Assembly (NCBI GenBank): GCA_025716855.1
Contig: JAIXMQ010000019.1
Span: 186,001 to 250,000 of the forward strand
Direction of reading: 5' to 3'
Source of the DNA: Pilaira anomala
Taxonomy: Eukaryota > Mucoromycota > Mucoromycetes > Mucorales > Mucoraceae
DNA length: 64,000 nt
The notes under the pieces are model-generated. The model saw only the letters and a program-made list of their open reading frames with translations, did no database searches and was not told where the DNA came from. Position numbers and translations under genes: made by a program. Below, in pieces: positions 35,235 through 45,335 of this stretch. The stretch's first letter is position 1. Each line of letters begins with the position of its first letter.

Positions 35235-37292
35235 TTTTTTATTATTATTATTATTGAATAATAAAGTATAAAGAAGAAAGCTATAAAAAAAAAAAAGTAT
35301 TTATTTTTTATTCATCCCCGGCTCCATAAAACGCATTATAAATTTATTTGATTGGTTCATACCCAAGTGAGCCCATTTTTTTGTTACATATTTAATGTAA
35401 GCTCCGATTATTTTTAAAAAGGTTGTGTAAAGAGTCTCTTTGTCTTTTTCCAGAAACAGCCTTTTCAGATTATAATAAATTTAGCTGTTTAGATTGGTGA
35501 TACGAAGAATATATAAAAATAAAAAAGTGTAAAATTAAAGCCGTGAATCAAGAATTAAAGTGTTGCTGTACTAGAGTATAACACTGGTAAGCACTTTTTA
35601 ATTTTGAGTAAAGATAAAAAACAGACATTACCATAGGAATTGCAACACTCTTTGTTTTTTTTTTCCTATGGAAACGATACGAGTTTGTGTCTATTTGGCT
35701 ATTTTTGATAGTAAAAACTAAAACGTGTGTGCAACGTGAAATGTTTATGTCCCGTTACCTTTTGTCCTTTAATCCAGAAATAACCTGTATAAATATCATA
35801 TGATAATGTAGTATTTGATCTTAAATAAGAAGCCCTGTTATTATACTTTTACTACCTCAATGAACTATACTATTTTTATAATACCAAAATAGTTTCATTT
35901 AATGCTTACTCTGGTACAATAAGCCAGTATATGTATACAGATTGTTGCCAAAAATAAGGATGATAAATAAGAACCGGTTTATCTTTAATAGGAACTATGC
36001 ATGGTGTCTAATTTTTTTTTCTGCATAAGATATGTTGTCAGTAATAAGATACACTGTCTGTACTTTGCTGAAGAAACTTTCCCCATAATTGTTAATGAAT
36101 CTTTCCATTACTTGTGATTGGGACGCTTTCCAGGCGAAATTGAGATAATTAAAGAGTGATATTTCAGAAAATTATTTTTTTACCATCAAGTTTAAAGTTT
36201 GGCTGTATCTCGGCTGTTTCATGAACAAGTTTGGCTCGTGGGAAGCTATAAGAATAATCTAGAATTTGAAGAATAAAATGCTTCAAAAATAAAAAAAAAT
36301 CCGGTAATAATTGAATCGACAGTGCTCTTGTCCTTGGAGGAATTTTGTTGAATGAAATTAGCATATAGTATAAATGTCAAAGATATGTACATAAAAATGA
36401 AATAGAGCATATATAATATATTTTCAATAATAAAAACTTTAAATGGGTGCAACTACTGATTAAGAGGAAACCAAAATAAATTAAAAGTCCTAGCTTGAGT
36501 AGTAGTTAGGTAGCAGCAGTTAATCTTTGTAATTACGTAAAAGTGAGTATGTAAAGTATTCACAACTCTTGAGTTGAAGAAAGAAAAGCAGGATTATAAC
36601 ATGTTTATGTACATATATTTCTATTTGGTCACATTATTTTTAATCCTTAAAACCTAACTGTTTGTTATATATTTCGCGGTTATATTACTTTTTGTAAACC
36701 GCTTTATAGTGGGTCAATATTTGTGTTTCAAAAACAAATGAACTCCCATGTGCTTATTTTTAGAGAATAAAATTGTACAGTAGAAAATAACTACGTTCTA
36801 TAGGCACATAATGAGCAATTTTTTTTTTTATTTTATCAGTGTGTCATTAAAATAAAGATATGACATATAGTTTTTTAAAATGACGTATTGCGCGAGTTTA
36901 TAGTTTAAAGTTTATTGTTCTGACAAACTCAAATAAAAATGAGCGAATTTAGGAATTTCATGCAATACGCCACTCTTTTTTTTATTATTATTATTATTTG
37001 AAAAAAAAGCAAATTACCAATCTTAAAAAATAACTATTGACAGGTAATAAATAAAACCATATGAAAATGCTTTTTTTTTTTTTTTTGGGGACCTGACAAT
37101 ATCATTTGATCTATAAAGTTCGGAACACCAAAAGTTGTACTTAGTTTCTTTAAACAAACTAAATAAAATGGGTACTTAGCAGATAAAGTTTTCAAGATCA
37201 ACAACAACAACAACAATAAATATCTTTGTTGTTGCCTGAAATAGATAAATTATCTATAATATCGTTATTGTTTCATGTACATTTAACAGCAG

Positions 37293-37331
<39 letters not shown>

Positions 37332-37547
37332 GAATGAATGAATGGACCACGTGAGAGAAAGAGTTGTATTTTACTTGCTTTTTGTTATTTTTATTAAAAT
37401 AGATCTCCATGTAAACAACAAATAACCCACCTGTACTACTTTTTTTTTTTTTTTGGTTGTTATGGATACATATATAAATGGTGTTGTTGTTGTTTCGAAA
37501 AGAAAACATCTTTCTCTCTCTCTCTCTCATTTTAATATCTATATATC
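35235..37547. other. 2.3-kb intergenic region, no gene seen
   Basis: It is AT-rich with T runs (a long one at 37297-37327) and a (CAA)n stretch near 37200. A CACGTG lies at about 37349 and a CT-rich tract at 37511-37528 lies just before the small gene start. Short frames lack family motifs. Confidence 0.45.
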
Positions 37548-37904
37548 ATGAGCAAAAACGATCCTATTCCAGGTCGTTATTATACCCCTCAACATAAAAT
37601 GATAAATGACGAACATGCTAGAGGTAAAATAGAAATTAAAGCTTAGCCAAAGAGCCTAGTACTAAAACAACTTTTTTTTTTTAAAAAAAAAAGTATTTGA
37701 GCCTACACCAAGACCAGAATCAGTTTACATCAATGAAAATTCACGAGTACCAAGAGATGAATCATGTTGTTGCGCATGGTAAGTTTTGTCTCAGCCTAAT
37801 AGAAATTTAAAACTAAACACACACAAAAAAAAAAAAGTATATTGGCATGTCTATTATGTTTTGCATTAAAAGGTGAAGCGAATCAAAAGGCGACTTCATC
37901 ATGA
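37548..37904 (+). CDS. Small protein with a Cys-rich hydrophobic tail (CYSTM-like, 75 aa)
   Basis: Three exons (37548-37623, 37694-37778, 37838-37904) encode 75 aa; each exon is too short to stand out as a frame. The first half is polar, with Pro and Tyr (MSKNDPIPGRYYTPQHKM, then FEPTPRPESVYINEN). The end carries SCCCACILACLLCFALKG followed by a short polar tail. Clustered cysteines within a C-terminal hydrophobic segment are the pattern of CYSTM proteins, which are tail-anchored or palmitoylated at the plasma membrane and often stress-related. Family assignment is inference from the pattern. The introns are phase-consistent and begin with GTAAAA or GTAAGT. Confidence 0.6.
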
Positions 37905-37955
37905 TTTAGATTTTATTTGATATAAATATGTACACATAAAGATTTTTTTTTTTTT

Positions 37956-38258
37956 TTATTGACAAAGATTCATTTTCTTTAATTCTTGAACTACTTTTTC
38001 TAGAGATTTCTTGTCTTCTGTTGTCTTCTTTTTATTAATACGACACGATAAGATAGGAATACGAGAGGGACGATTTTTCTTGCAACGCAGTAGTAACCCA
38101 TTTAATTTTCTAGCATGTAATTCTGCACCACCACTACTTAAATTACTATTCATCTTTGATGATAGCTTATTTGAGAACATATTTTCTAGAAATTCTTGTG
38201 GTGAAGAAGGAGGCGGGGCTGTCATGATCTCATCATAGTTATATTCCATCCTATCCAA
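37956..38258 (-). CDS. Hypothetical protein, 100 aa, basic C-terminus
   Basis: A single frame of 100 aa, convergent with the Cys-tail gene (51-bp gap). It has an acidic/Pro N-terminal part (YDEIMTAPPPSSPQEFLENMF), a Ser/Asn stretch and a basic C-terminal half (RCKKNRPSRIPILSCRINKKK) ending in a short helix-like KKSLEKVVQELKKMNL. No known domain is recognised. The ATG is preceded by GGATAG, which could also be a splice acceptor, so a further 5' exon is possible and the second Met (MEYNYDE) may be the real start or lie inside an exon. Confidence 0.5.
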   Translation of the reverse strand: MDRMEYNYDEIMTAPPPSSPQEFLENMFSNKLSSKMNSNLSSGGAELHARKLNGLLLRCKKNRPSRIPILSCRINKKKTTEDKKSLEKVVQELKKMNLCQ

Positions 38259-39812
38259 AAAAAATAAAATAAAATAAAAGATACAAAAAAGAATGTTTAA
38301 AGGAAAATTTTTTGTTTATGTGTGTGCGAAATGCTTTATTTATTTATTTAATAAACTCAGCTAATCACGTGAACCTATCATTTTAACCAATTATGTATAA
38401 TTCGATTTTTTAGATGTGTTTGTACCGAATACGTGGAAAAAATAAAGTTAGAATAGGATTATATAAACTAAGTATGTCAGACAGATACACGCAATTTAAA
38501 ATAAGCAAAGAGAGAATTAAATAAAAGAACATCCTACTAATTGACTAAAAACATTAGTTTTCTGGTAACTAAAAAGGGGAGGACATTCGTTTTTCTAACA
38601 GACTTTTCAAGATCTTTAAAAAGTTTAAGACAGCCAATTGATTTCTGTTCCAAAGTCTATATCTTACTTTTCCTCCCGGTAATTGTTCAATACAGGCTGC
38701 GTCCTTGCATCTATATTACCGCATTATTAGTTATCAGGAATTTAATCTAAAATTTATCCTTTGAACTATCTGAGCAACCCATGACTCTCAATAGTTACCT
38801 CAGAGTTTTGTTGCCTTTGACAAGGAAGAAGGTTTTGTAAAAGCTTTAAAAGCTTTAGGCTCATCCACGCGAGAAACAGGTAAATACCACACAGCTTAAT
38901 ACTCGAAAACTTCATTTTCGAAAAAAAGAAAGATAATTGATTGTTTATTCAAAAAAAAATAATTGGAGTTTTTTTTTTATACATGTGTTGACAACGAAGT
39001 CTTTATCGTAGTTTTTTTACAAGGCTTTATGAATAAAACCGGATCCATACTCGCTTAGTATAAGTTTTAGTTACCTACTTGACTTGATATATATATATAT
39101 ATATCCTATAATTATTAAAAACACAAGTTAATACTTGATTGAGGGCTGATTGTCATTGGAGTTTGTTGTATTGATCACACATTTGATTGTTACATATTGA
39201 CTTCTTTTTATGTTCTTTCAATTAAAAAAAAATATATATATGTTTTAAGAAATAAATAACTTTGAAACCTTCATAATACATGTGTTGCCACCAAGTGGTA
39301 AGTCATACATATCAATAAATTTATTAGAATTGGTGGTGAAGTGGTCGTCAGCGAGTGAAAGCGCGTAGTAGTTACAACACGTCTCTATTTCTTTAATGTA
39401 TTTTATTACATTTTACTTATTCTGGTGACAACCACTTTCAAGTTTTCTTTTTTTAAAGTTCTTCACTCCTTTGTCCACAGGGCTATAACTTCTCATGACT
39501 TTTGCTCTTCTATAAACACACATACAATTTTTTCTAGAGCAGTTATGGCTGCTCGTCGTTAAAAAATGCATTAGTTTTTAGAATAATTAAATCGATAGAA
39601 AAGCTACAAAAGGATTATCAATAATTTCCAATAAAGATGTAAATGATGAAGAAAGCTTTTTATATCTTTTAACAAAAAAAAAAAAAAAGCTTGATTTCAC
39701 TGTGCACCCTCTTTTCAGATGTAACAAGTAGGTCATTTTATTACACTCTTTAAATCTCCTATATCTATTTTTTTTTTTTTTTTTTTTACACATGATTTTA
39801 TTTATTATTAAA
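38259..39812. other. 1.5-kb intergenic region; one exon-like fragment, no intact gene
   Basis: A TA run lies at about 39089-39104 and T runs at 39771-39787. The segment 38807-38879 reads as coding-like (FVAFDKEEGFVKALKALGSS) between a CAG and a GTAAAT, but no partners were found. A CACGTG is at about 38366. Confidence 0.4.
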
Positions 39813-40643
39813 TTAAGAGTAATGTTCATTGACATGATGATTGACAGCCATATCATCACCCTCGATCATCTTTTGACAAACGGGACACTCTACACGACGT
39901 ACTTGAGTTCCTTTTAATAAAGTAGTTGCATCTACAGGTGCATGCTTTGGTTGAGATACTACATTATGTTGTTGTTGTTGTTGTTGAGTTGATTGACCAA
40001 AATTATCAGGAATAAAAAAATTATTAGTGGGTTGATTCATACCCATACCATATTGAGGTTGTTGATTCATACCATATATTGGTTGTTGTTGAAAAGTTGA
40101 TTGTTGTGTTGGATAAGGAGACTGTTGTTGTTGTTGTTGTTGTTGTTGATATGTGGATGGTTGGAAACTCATATTTGGTGTTGGCATAGAAGAGGCCTGA
40201 TAAGGTTGGTATGTGTTACCATTACCAAGAACACCGCTGGTAGGAGTATTATTCGATGACATCAATGATGTACTATTATAAGGAGATGTTGGTTGGAAAG
40301 AGGGAGTATATGTACTCGCACTTGTAAAAGATGCATTTTGAGCAGAATAAGGTGTAGAAAGAGGTGAGGCCAAAGAAGAATAAGGTGCGCTTTGAGAAAG
40401 AGGTGTGGTTTGAAGAGAACTATTATAATTTGTAGTACTTTGAGAGTAAGGTGTAGTAGTAGGATTATTATTATTATTATTATGCCAAGCTTGTTGTTGT
40501 TGTGGGTAAGTATTACCAAGGGGAGGAGAAGTATAACCAAAGTTATTGTTCACTGGCGGTAGTGGTGGTTGTTGGTTTGTAAAACCAGTATTACTTACAT
40601 TAGGTTGAGTTGGTTGATGGTTACGAAATGGGTTATTGTCCAT
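39813..40643 (-). CDS. Gln/Asn/Pro-rich protein with an NPF motif and a C-terminal UBZ-like zinc finger
   Basis: A single exon of 276 aa. It begins MDNNPFRN; NPF is the peptide bound by EH domains of endocytic proteins. Residues 20-230 are low complexity, rich in Gln, Asn, Pro, Ser, Thr and Tyr, with CAA/CAG-coded poly-Q runs of 7-9. The C-terminal 30 residues hold a compact zinc finger: VECPVCQKMIEGDDMAVNHH followed by VNEHYS. This C-x2-C...H-x3-H spacing with PVC and a helix fits ubiquitin-binding (UBZ) fingers. An endocytic or ubiquitin-adaptor role is inference. It is divergently transcribed from the mitochondrial HMG gene. Confidence 0.7.
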   Translation of the reverse strand: MDNNPFRNHQPTQPNVSNTGFTNQQPPLPPVNNNFGYTSPPLGNTYPQQQQAWHNNNNNNPTTTPYSQSTTNYNSSLQTTPLSQSAPYSSLASPLSTPYSAQNASFTSASTYTPSFQPTSPYNSTSLMSSNNTPTSGVLGNGNTYQPYQASSMPTPNMSFQPSTYQQQQQQQQQSPYPTQQSTFQQQPIYGMNQQPQYGMGMNQPTNNFFIPDNFGQSTQQQQQQHNVVSQPKHAPVDATTLLKGTQVRRVECPVCQKMIEGDDMAVNHHVNEHYS

Positions 40644-40810
40644 TATTTTATATTATTTTCTTGAAATAAAAATAAAAGAAAAAAAAAAGAAAAAAGAGAA
40701 TGGTTTCACTTTTTTTACTTTAATTTCATTCATTTATCAAGTCACCTGCTGCTGGAAAAGACGTTGGTGAAACAGAAGATTAGAGCATTATTGTCATCGT
40801 CGCCTTTCTT

Positions 40811-40842
40811 CACGTGACGTCATATTCATTCACATATATATA
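40811..40842. promoter_or_regulatory. E-box/CRE composite and TATA-like site in a divergent promoter
   Basis: CACGTGACGTCA at 40811-40822 holds a CACGTG E-box (bound by bHLH factors) overlapping a full TGACGTCA CRE (bound by bZIP/ATF factors). CATATATATAG follows at about 40832-40842, about 80 bp before the + strand ATG. It lies in the 279-bp gap between two head-to-head genes and may serve both. Function is inferred from motif identity. Confidence 0.6.
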
Positions 40843-40922
40843 GTTCACATTCCACCTGTCACAAGTATTTCTTTTTCCTTTTTTTCAATTGATTATATTT
40901 AAAAAGATATACATAAAAAAAA

Positions 40923-41766
40923 ATGTCCTTTGTTAAATCCTTTTGTAACTTGACTATCAAGCGTTCTTATAATATAAAATCCTTGCATCCTAAAAAGTTT
41001 GTTAGTAGTAAGTATATTTCAGTTGGTTTTTATCTTTTAAAATTAGAATATATACTTAACACATAAATTTTTTTATCCATCAGTCTTGCACGAAGTGCCT
41101 GTCAAGCCACGTAACCCCTGGCAAATTTATTTGCGTGAAAACATGGATTCAGTTAAAGATTCCTATGGTGTTTTTCGTCTTAAGGAAGCTGCTGGAACCT
41201 TAGCTGCTCAATGGAAAGGTTTAAGTGATGCAGAAAAGAAGGTAAACTTTTAAAAAAAAAAAAGCGATTCAACTGAGGACAAGCCACTTATAAAAAAAAA
41301 AATATATATATAGAAATACCAAGAAATGTTTGCTAAAGAACTTGAAGAGCACAACACCAAAATGCAAGAAGTTTTATCAACAACTACACCCAAGCAATTC
41401 AGAGAAGAAAACTTGTTGAGACAGCAGTACAACTTGGAACCTGTAAGAGATCCTAATCAACCCAAGCGTCCTTTGAACCGCTTTTTGTTCTATGTTAAAC
41501 ATCTTCGTGCCACCAATGATCCAGCTCTTCGCGATTTGGATCCTAAAGAACAAGTATCTGTTGCTGCAAAGAAATTCAAGACTCTTGATGAAAATGAAGC
41601 CAAGGTAAATATTTCTTTTTCATTGTTATTTTTAACCACACTGATTAATATAATCAAATACAAATCCTAAATTAAAATAATCAATTAGGTCTTTACTGAT
41701 CAAGCAGAAGTTGCTCGTCAAGAATACGTTGAAGCCAAGAAAGCATACGATGCAACTGCCATTTAA
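40923..41766 (+). CDS. Mitochondrial double HMG-box protein (TFAM/Abf2-like)
   Basis: Four exons (40923-41007, 41084-41241, 41314-41604, 41689-41766) encode 203 aa. The N-terminus (MSFVKSFCNLTIKRSYNIK) is basic with hydroxyl residues, as in a mitochondrial presequence. Two HMG boxes follow: VKPRNPWQIYLRENMDSVKD...AGTLAAQWKGLSDAEKKKYQ and NQPKRPLNRFLFYVKHLRAT...VSVAAKKFKTLDENEAK, joined by a charged linker. Tandem boxes with a mitochondrial leader are the layout of Abf2/TFAM, which bend and package mtDNA. No long C-terminal tail of the animal TFAM type is present. Intron positions are phase-consistent. The divergent promoter with E-box/CRE is shared with the poly-Q gene. Confidence 0.85.
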
Positions 41767-41853
41767 AATAATCATTTTAAATAAAAAAGTTGTTATTTTT
41801 TAAAAAGTTTCCTTTTTTTTTTTTTTTTTTTTCCTTCTTGATTAAAATATAAA

Positions 41854-42487
41854 ATGAAGTAAGGCTATTAGACGACTTCTTTATCTATTTTATTGTTAAA
41901 CTAAAACGTTTTCCTTTGAAAGTGTTGTAAAAGAAATTCAAAGAATTAACGAAAGAGAAATTACAAGTGGTACTTGGTCAGAAGCTTCTTCATGGCATGT
42001 ACAATATAAAGATACAGCTTGGATTTTCGCTGGTAACCTTCCTTTCGATTTAACCGAAGGTGATATTGTTTGTATCTTTTCTCAGTAAGTTTTCTTTATG
42101 ACAGACTTTTTGACTTTTTTTTTTTCCTAATGGTGACAACATTAGATATGGTGAAATTATTCACATTGAACTTATACGTGATCAAAAAACTGGTAAATCA
42201 AAAGGGTTTGCTTTCCTTCAATACGAGGATCAACGTAGTACTATTTTAGCTGTAGATAACTTGAATGGTGCTGATGTAAATATAACCTCTTTTTTTTTTT
42301 GTTATCATTCTCTCTTTACCAATATTTTTCATTTAGGTGTTGGGACGTACATTACGTGTTGATCATTCATATGGACCTAAAAAACATAAGAAGAAAGATG
42401 GAGAAGAAGAATCAGACGATGAAGGACCTTTAATGAACGTTGCACCTGAATTTGTAGAAGGTACATATTGTTTCATAAGTAGTTGAT

Positions 42488-42529
<42 letters not shown>

Positions 42530-43005
42530 AATTTTATTATTATTATTATTATTATTTAGTTGTCGAAAAAGAAGAACTTAAATCTAAACCTAAACCTAAA
42601 CCCGTAGATGTAGATGTAGAGGATCCAATGGCCGCTTATTTTAAAGATAAAGCAGAAAAGAAATCAAAAAAGAAGGAAAAGAGTAGTAGTAGTAGACATC
42701 ATAAACATCATAAGAGTAGTAAATCAAGTCGTTATGAAGATGATAAGTCGACTAGCGATAGACACCGCGGATCTTCTAGAAGAGATAGAAGCAGAAGCAG
42801 AAGCATATCCCCACGTAAAAGAAGAAATAGAAGCAGATCACCAGTTAGAGAAAGTAGAGATAGACCCTCACGCAGAAGAAGTAGAAGCGTATCTCCTCGT
42901 AGAAGAAATAGTAGATCTCCTCGTAGAAGCAGATCCCCTCGTAGAAGCAGATCCCCTCGTAGAAGTAGATCCCCTCGCAGAAGTAGATCCCCTCGCAGAA
43001 GTTGA
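41854..43005 (+). CDS. IST3: RNA-binding splicing factor IST3/RBMX2 with an RS tail
   Basis: Five exons (41854-41858, 41923-42084, 42146-42275, 42337-42460, 42560-43005) encode 288 aa. The first exon holds only ATGAA; splicing to TGTTGTA gives [14 protein letters not shown], the conserved N-terminus of the family. The RRM follows: [27 protein letters not shown] (RNP2 IFAGNL) and [12 protein letters not shown] (RNP1), then [14 protein letters not shown]. In yeast this protein (Snu17/Ist3) is part of the RES complex on the activated spliceosome with Bud13 and Pml1. The C-terminal part is Lys/Ser-rich with [14 protein letters not shown], ending in an Arg-Ser domain built from an 18-bp DNA repeat (about 42890-43000). 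A long CT microsatellite (42489-42526) lies in intron 4. Confidence 0.9.
42489..42526 (+). repeat. (CT)n microsatellite in an intron of the IST3-like gene
   Basis: An uninterrupted CT run, followed by a (TTA)n stretch, just before the acceptor of exon 5. It forms a very long polypyrimidine tract. Confidence 0.8.
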
Positions 43006-43178
43006 GAAATCTATGATGAAAAAAGCGGATCTTTTAAACACTGAATAAACTAGAATTTAAATTCACATTTGCGAAAGAATACGCTGATTTATGCAATTTC
43101 AAAATTAAAAAACCAAAAAAAGAACCTTTTTTTTTTATCTACTTTATTAAAATATACATATACAAGAGCAAGATCATT

Positions 43179-44176
43179 CTAACGTTTAACCCAGGTATAT
43201 TTAGCTCTGGCACCCTTTTGACCTTCCTTCTTTCTTTCTACAACTCTAGGATCACGAGTGATACAACCGGCCTTACGTAAAGTAGGCTTGAATGCTTCGT
43301 TATGAATCAACAATGCCTTACCAAGACCATGTTTAATAGCTTGTGCTTGACCTGATAAAAAAAAAATGTCAACCTCACTTTTGTCTAAATCTAAAACCCG
43401 TTTGTATATATATATACATATATATAAGACTTACCAGTTGTTCCACCACCCTTTACAAGAATCCAAGCATTATAATTATCTTTAGTTTCTGTAACATCAA
43501 GTGGTAAAGTGACTTCATTTCTATCTACAGAACGTTGGAAATATTGATCCAACTCCATACCATTAACCAAGATTTTTCCTTCACCTTGCACAAGATAACA
43601 TCTGGCGCTTGATTCCTTTCTGCGACCAGCAGCATAGGCACGTCCAAATTCATCCAAACTATGTGATTTCACTTGCTTATGTTGTGCGTTATCGAAACGT
43701 TGATAAGGTTCCAAAATGCTGACTACGGAAGCAGGTAAAGGTTTAGGAAGAGAAGCAAGGGCAGTCAAATGACTTGTGATCTTTCTCCATTGAGAGGTAG
43801 TTAAAGGAATACTTAATAATTCAGACATTTTATCACGTAATTTCCAAGAATAGACTTTATCGTCAGTCGTATCTTCAGTCTCGGAAAATTCAGGAGACAT
43901 ACCGCTTTCTATTAAACCCTTTACTGGGTTCTGGTTGGAAAAACGTTTGTGAAGTGCGTCGAGTTCGATTAACAAGTCATTATACTTGAAGTTACCAGTG
44001 AAATAAGATAATGAATCGGGTTTTTCTCTGTATTGAAGAATATCTTCTTGAGGTGGAACGATAGGGTTGTGTTGGTGAAAGTTGGAAGCGAATCGCTTTG
44101 TGATGGAGATAGCAGGAATCTGACTACCAACTCTGGCAGCAGGTAATACACGTACAAGCTTTAATAAACTAGACAT
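43179..44176 (-). CDS. MRPS9: Mitochondrial small-subunit ribosomal protein uS9m
   Basis: Two exons (44176-43435 and 43351-43179) encode 304 aa. The N-terminus MSSLLKLVRVLPAARVGSQI is a mitochondrial presequence. An N-terminal extension of about 170 residues is followed by the uS9 domain: GRAYAAGRRKESSARCYLV, GKILVNGMELDQYF, ILVKGGGTTGQAQAIKHGLGKAL and the basic terminus RDPRVVERKKEGQKGARAKY ending in KR, which in the family reaches to the decoding site. The start is the Met before the presequence; the upstream frame continues to 44323 but lies in the promoter shared with UTP23. The intron splits a Gly codon in the GTTGQAQ signature. Confidence 0.93.
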
Positions 44177-44393
44177 TGCAGAAAAGAAGTTATCAAACAA
44201 AAAATATTTTTTTTTTTTTAGGTGCAGGCCCCTTGACAGTTTTTTTTTTTTCGTTAAAAAGTCGAATTGAGCGCCTCTTTCAAGTAAATCTTTTACACCC
44301 CCGCACTCATCAAAAGGAGTCACGAAGGAAAAGATTTTTTTAAAGAAGGTGGGAAAGGTACCGAAGGTTATAGTTGAAACAAGTTTCTTTTTT

Positions 44394-45237
44394 ATGAGTC
44401 CTAAATCCCATCGATCGAATAAGAAGACTGTACACGCTTATACAGTAGGCTTTGGTTTTAGACCACCTTATCAAATTTTATGTAAAAAAAAAAGTTTTAA
44501 ACCCTTTTTAATAATCGAAATATCAAACTAAAACCTTGTTATTATTGTAGTGGATGGTGATTTCTGTAAAGCAGCCTTAGAAAAACAAATTTATATTAAA
44601 GACGAACTTCCTGTCTTAATGACAGGTTTAACACGTTTAGGTAAACAACAACAAAACAAACTATAAAGTATACCAGAAATGTTAACACAAAACTGTCAAA
44701 ATTTGAACAATAGTTGTCACGGATTGTATTTTGCAGGATATTAAAGCAAGAGGACATGATTTCACAAGCGCTTATATTTTAGCTAAAAGATTCGAAAGCC
44801 GTCGTTGTCCACATAAAGAAACAGCAGTATCCAGTTATCAATGTATTCGTGATTTAGTAGGCAAGGAAAATAACCAACATTTCTGCGTTGCTACACAAAA
44901 CCCTAAATTAAAAGATCGCATGAGAAAGATACCTGGTGTCCCACTTATTTATGTTAATGTCAAAGGCAATGGTCTCGCTCTTGAAGCCATGACAGAAAGA
45001 TCAAAAGAAATGATGCGATTAAATGAGATTGAAAAGATTAAACCTTTAGATAAAGAAACTGCTAGATTGAAGAGAGCACTTTATGCAAGTGAAGATGAAA
45101 AAGAGCATGTTGAAGAAGTTAAACCTAAGCCAAAAAAGAGAAAAGTAAAGGGTGTTAATCCATTAGCTATGAAAAAGAAGAAGAAGAAGACACCTCCTCC
45201 ACCCAAAAAAAAGACTGTTGAAAATAAATCATCATAA
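44394..45237 (+). CDS. UTP23: rRNA-processing PIN-domain protein UTP23
   Basis: Three exons (44394-44481, 44551-44640, 44714-45237) encode 233 aa. It is a small-subunit processome factor needed for early 18S pre-rRNA processing and snR30 release. Family landmarks: VGFGFRPPYQILLDGDFCKAAL at the start, VVTDCILQDIKARGHDFTSA, RFESRRCPHK (part of the zinc-binding CCHC set), HFCVATQNPKLKDRMRKIPG and VPLIYVN. As in yeast Utp23, PIN acidic residues are only partly kept, so it may not cut RNA. The C-terminus is a strongly basic Lys tail typical of nucleolar proteins. It is divergent from mitochondrial uS9, with 217 bp between the ATGs. Confidence 0.88.
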
Positions 45238-45335
45238 AATGTGTTTAATAATTTTTATTTTATTTTTGGGAAATCATATAGTAGAGTTTTTTTTTTTTTT
45301 TCTTTTTTTTTTTACATACGGATATAGAATACTTT

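Noticed and set aside
37273..37530. 85-codon minus frame with long Lys runs
   Set aside because: Runs come from poly-T tracts in non-coding DNA.
38807..38879. Exon-like segment between a CAG and a GTAAAT (FVAFDKEEGFVKALKALGSS)
   Set aside because: Looks coding but has no in-frame neighbours on either side; kept only as a note in the intergenic entry.
39310..39385. tRNA-like stretch (GGTGGTGAAGTGGTCGTCAG...)
   Set aside because: No TTC-type T-loop or acceptor pairing at the right spacing; no supported tRNA gene was found in the window.
44176..44323. Upstream extension of the mitochondrial uS9 frame
   Set aside because: It would bury the presequence and runs into the promoter shared with UTP23; the Met at 44176 fits far better.
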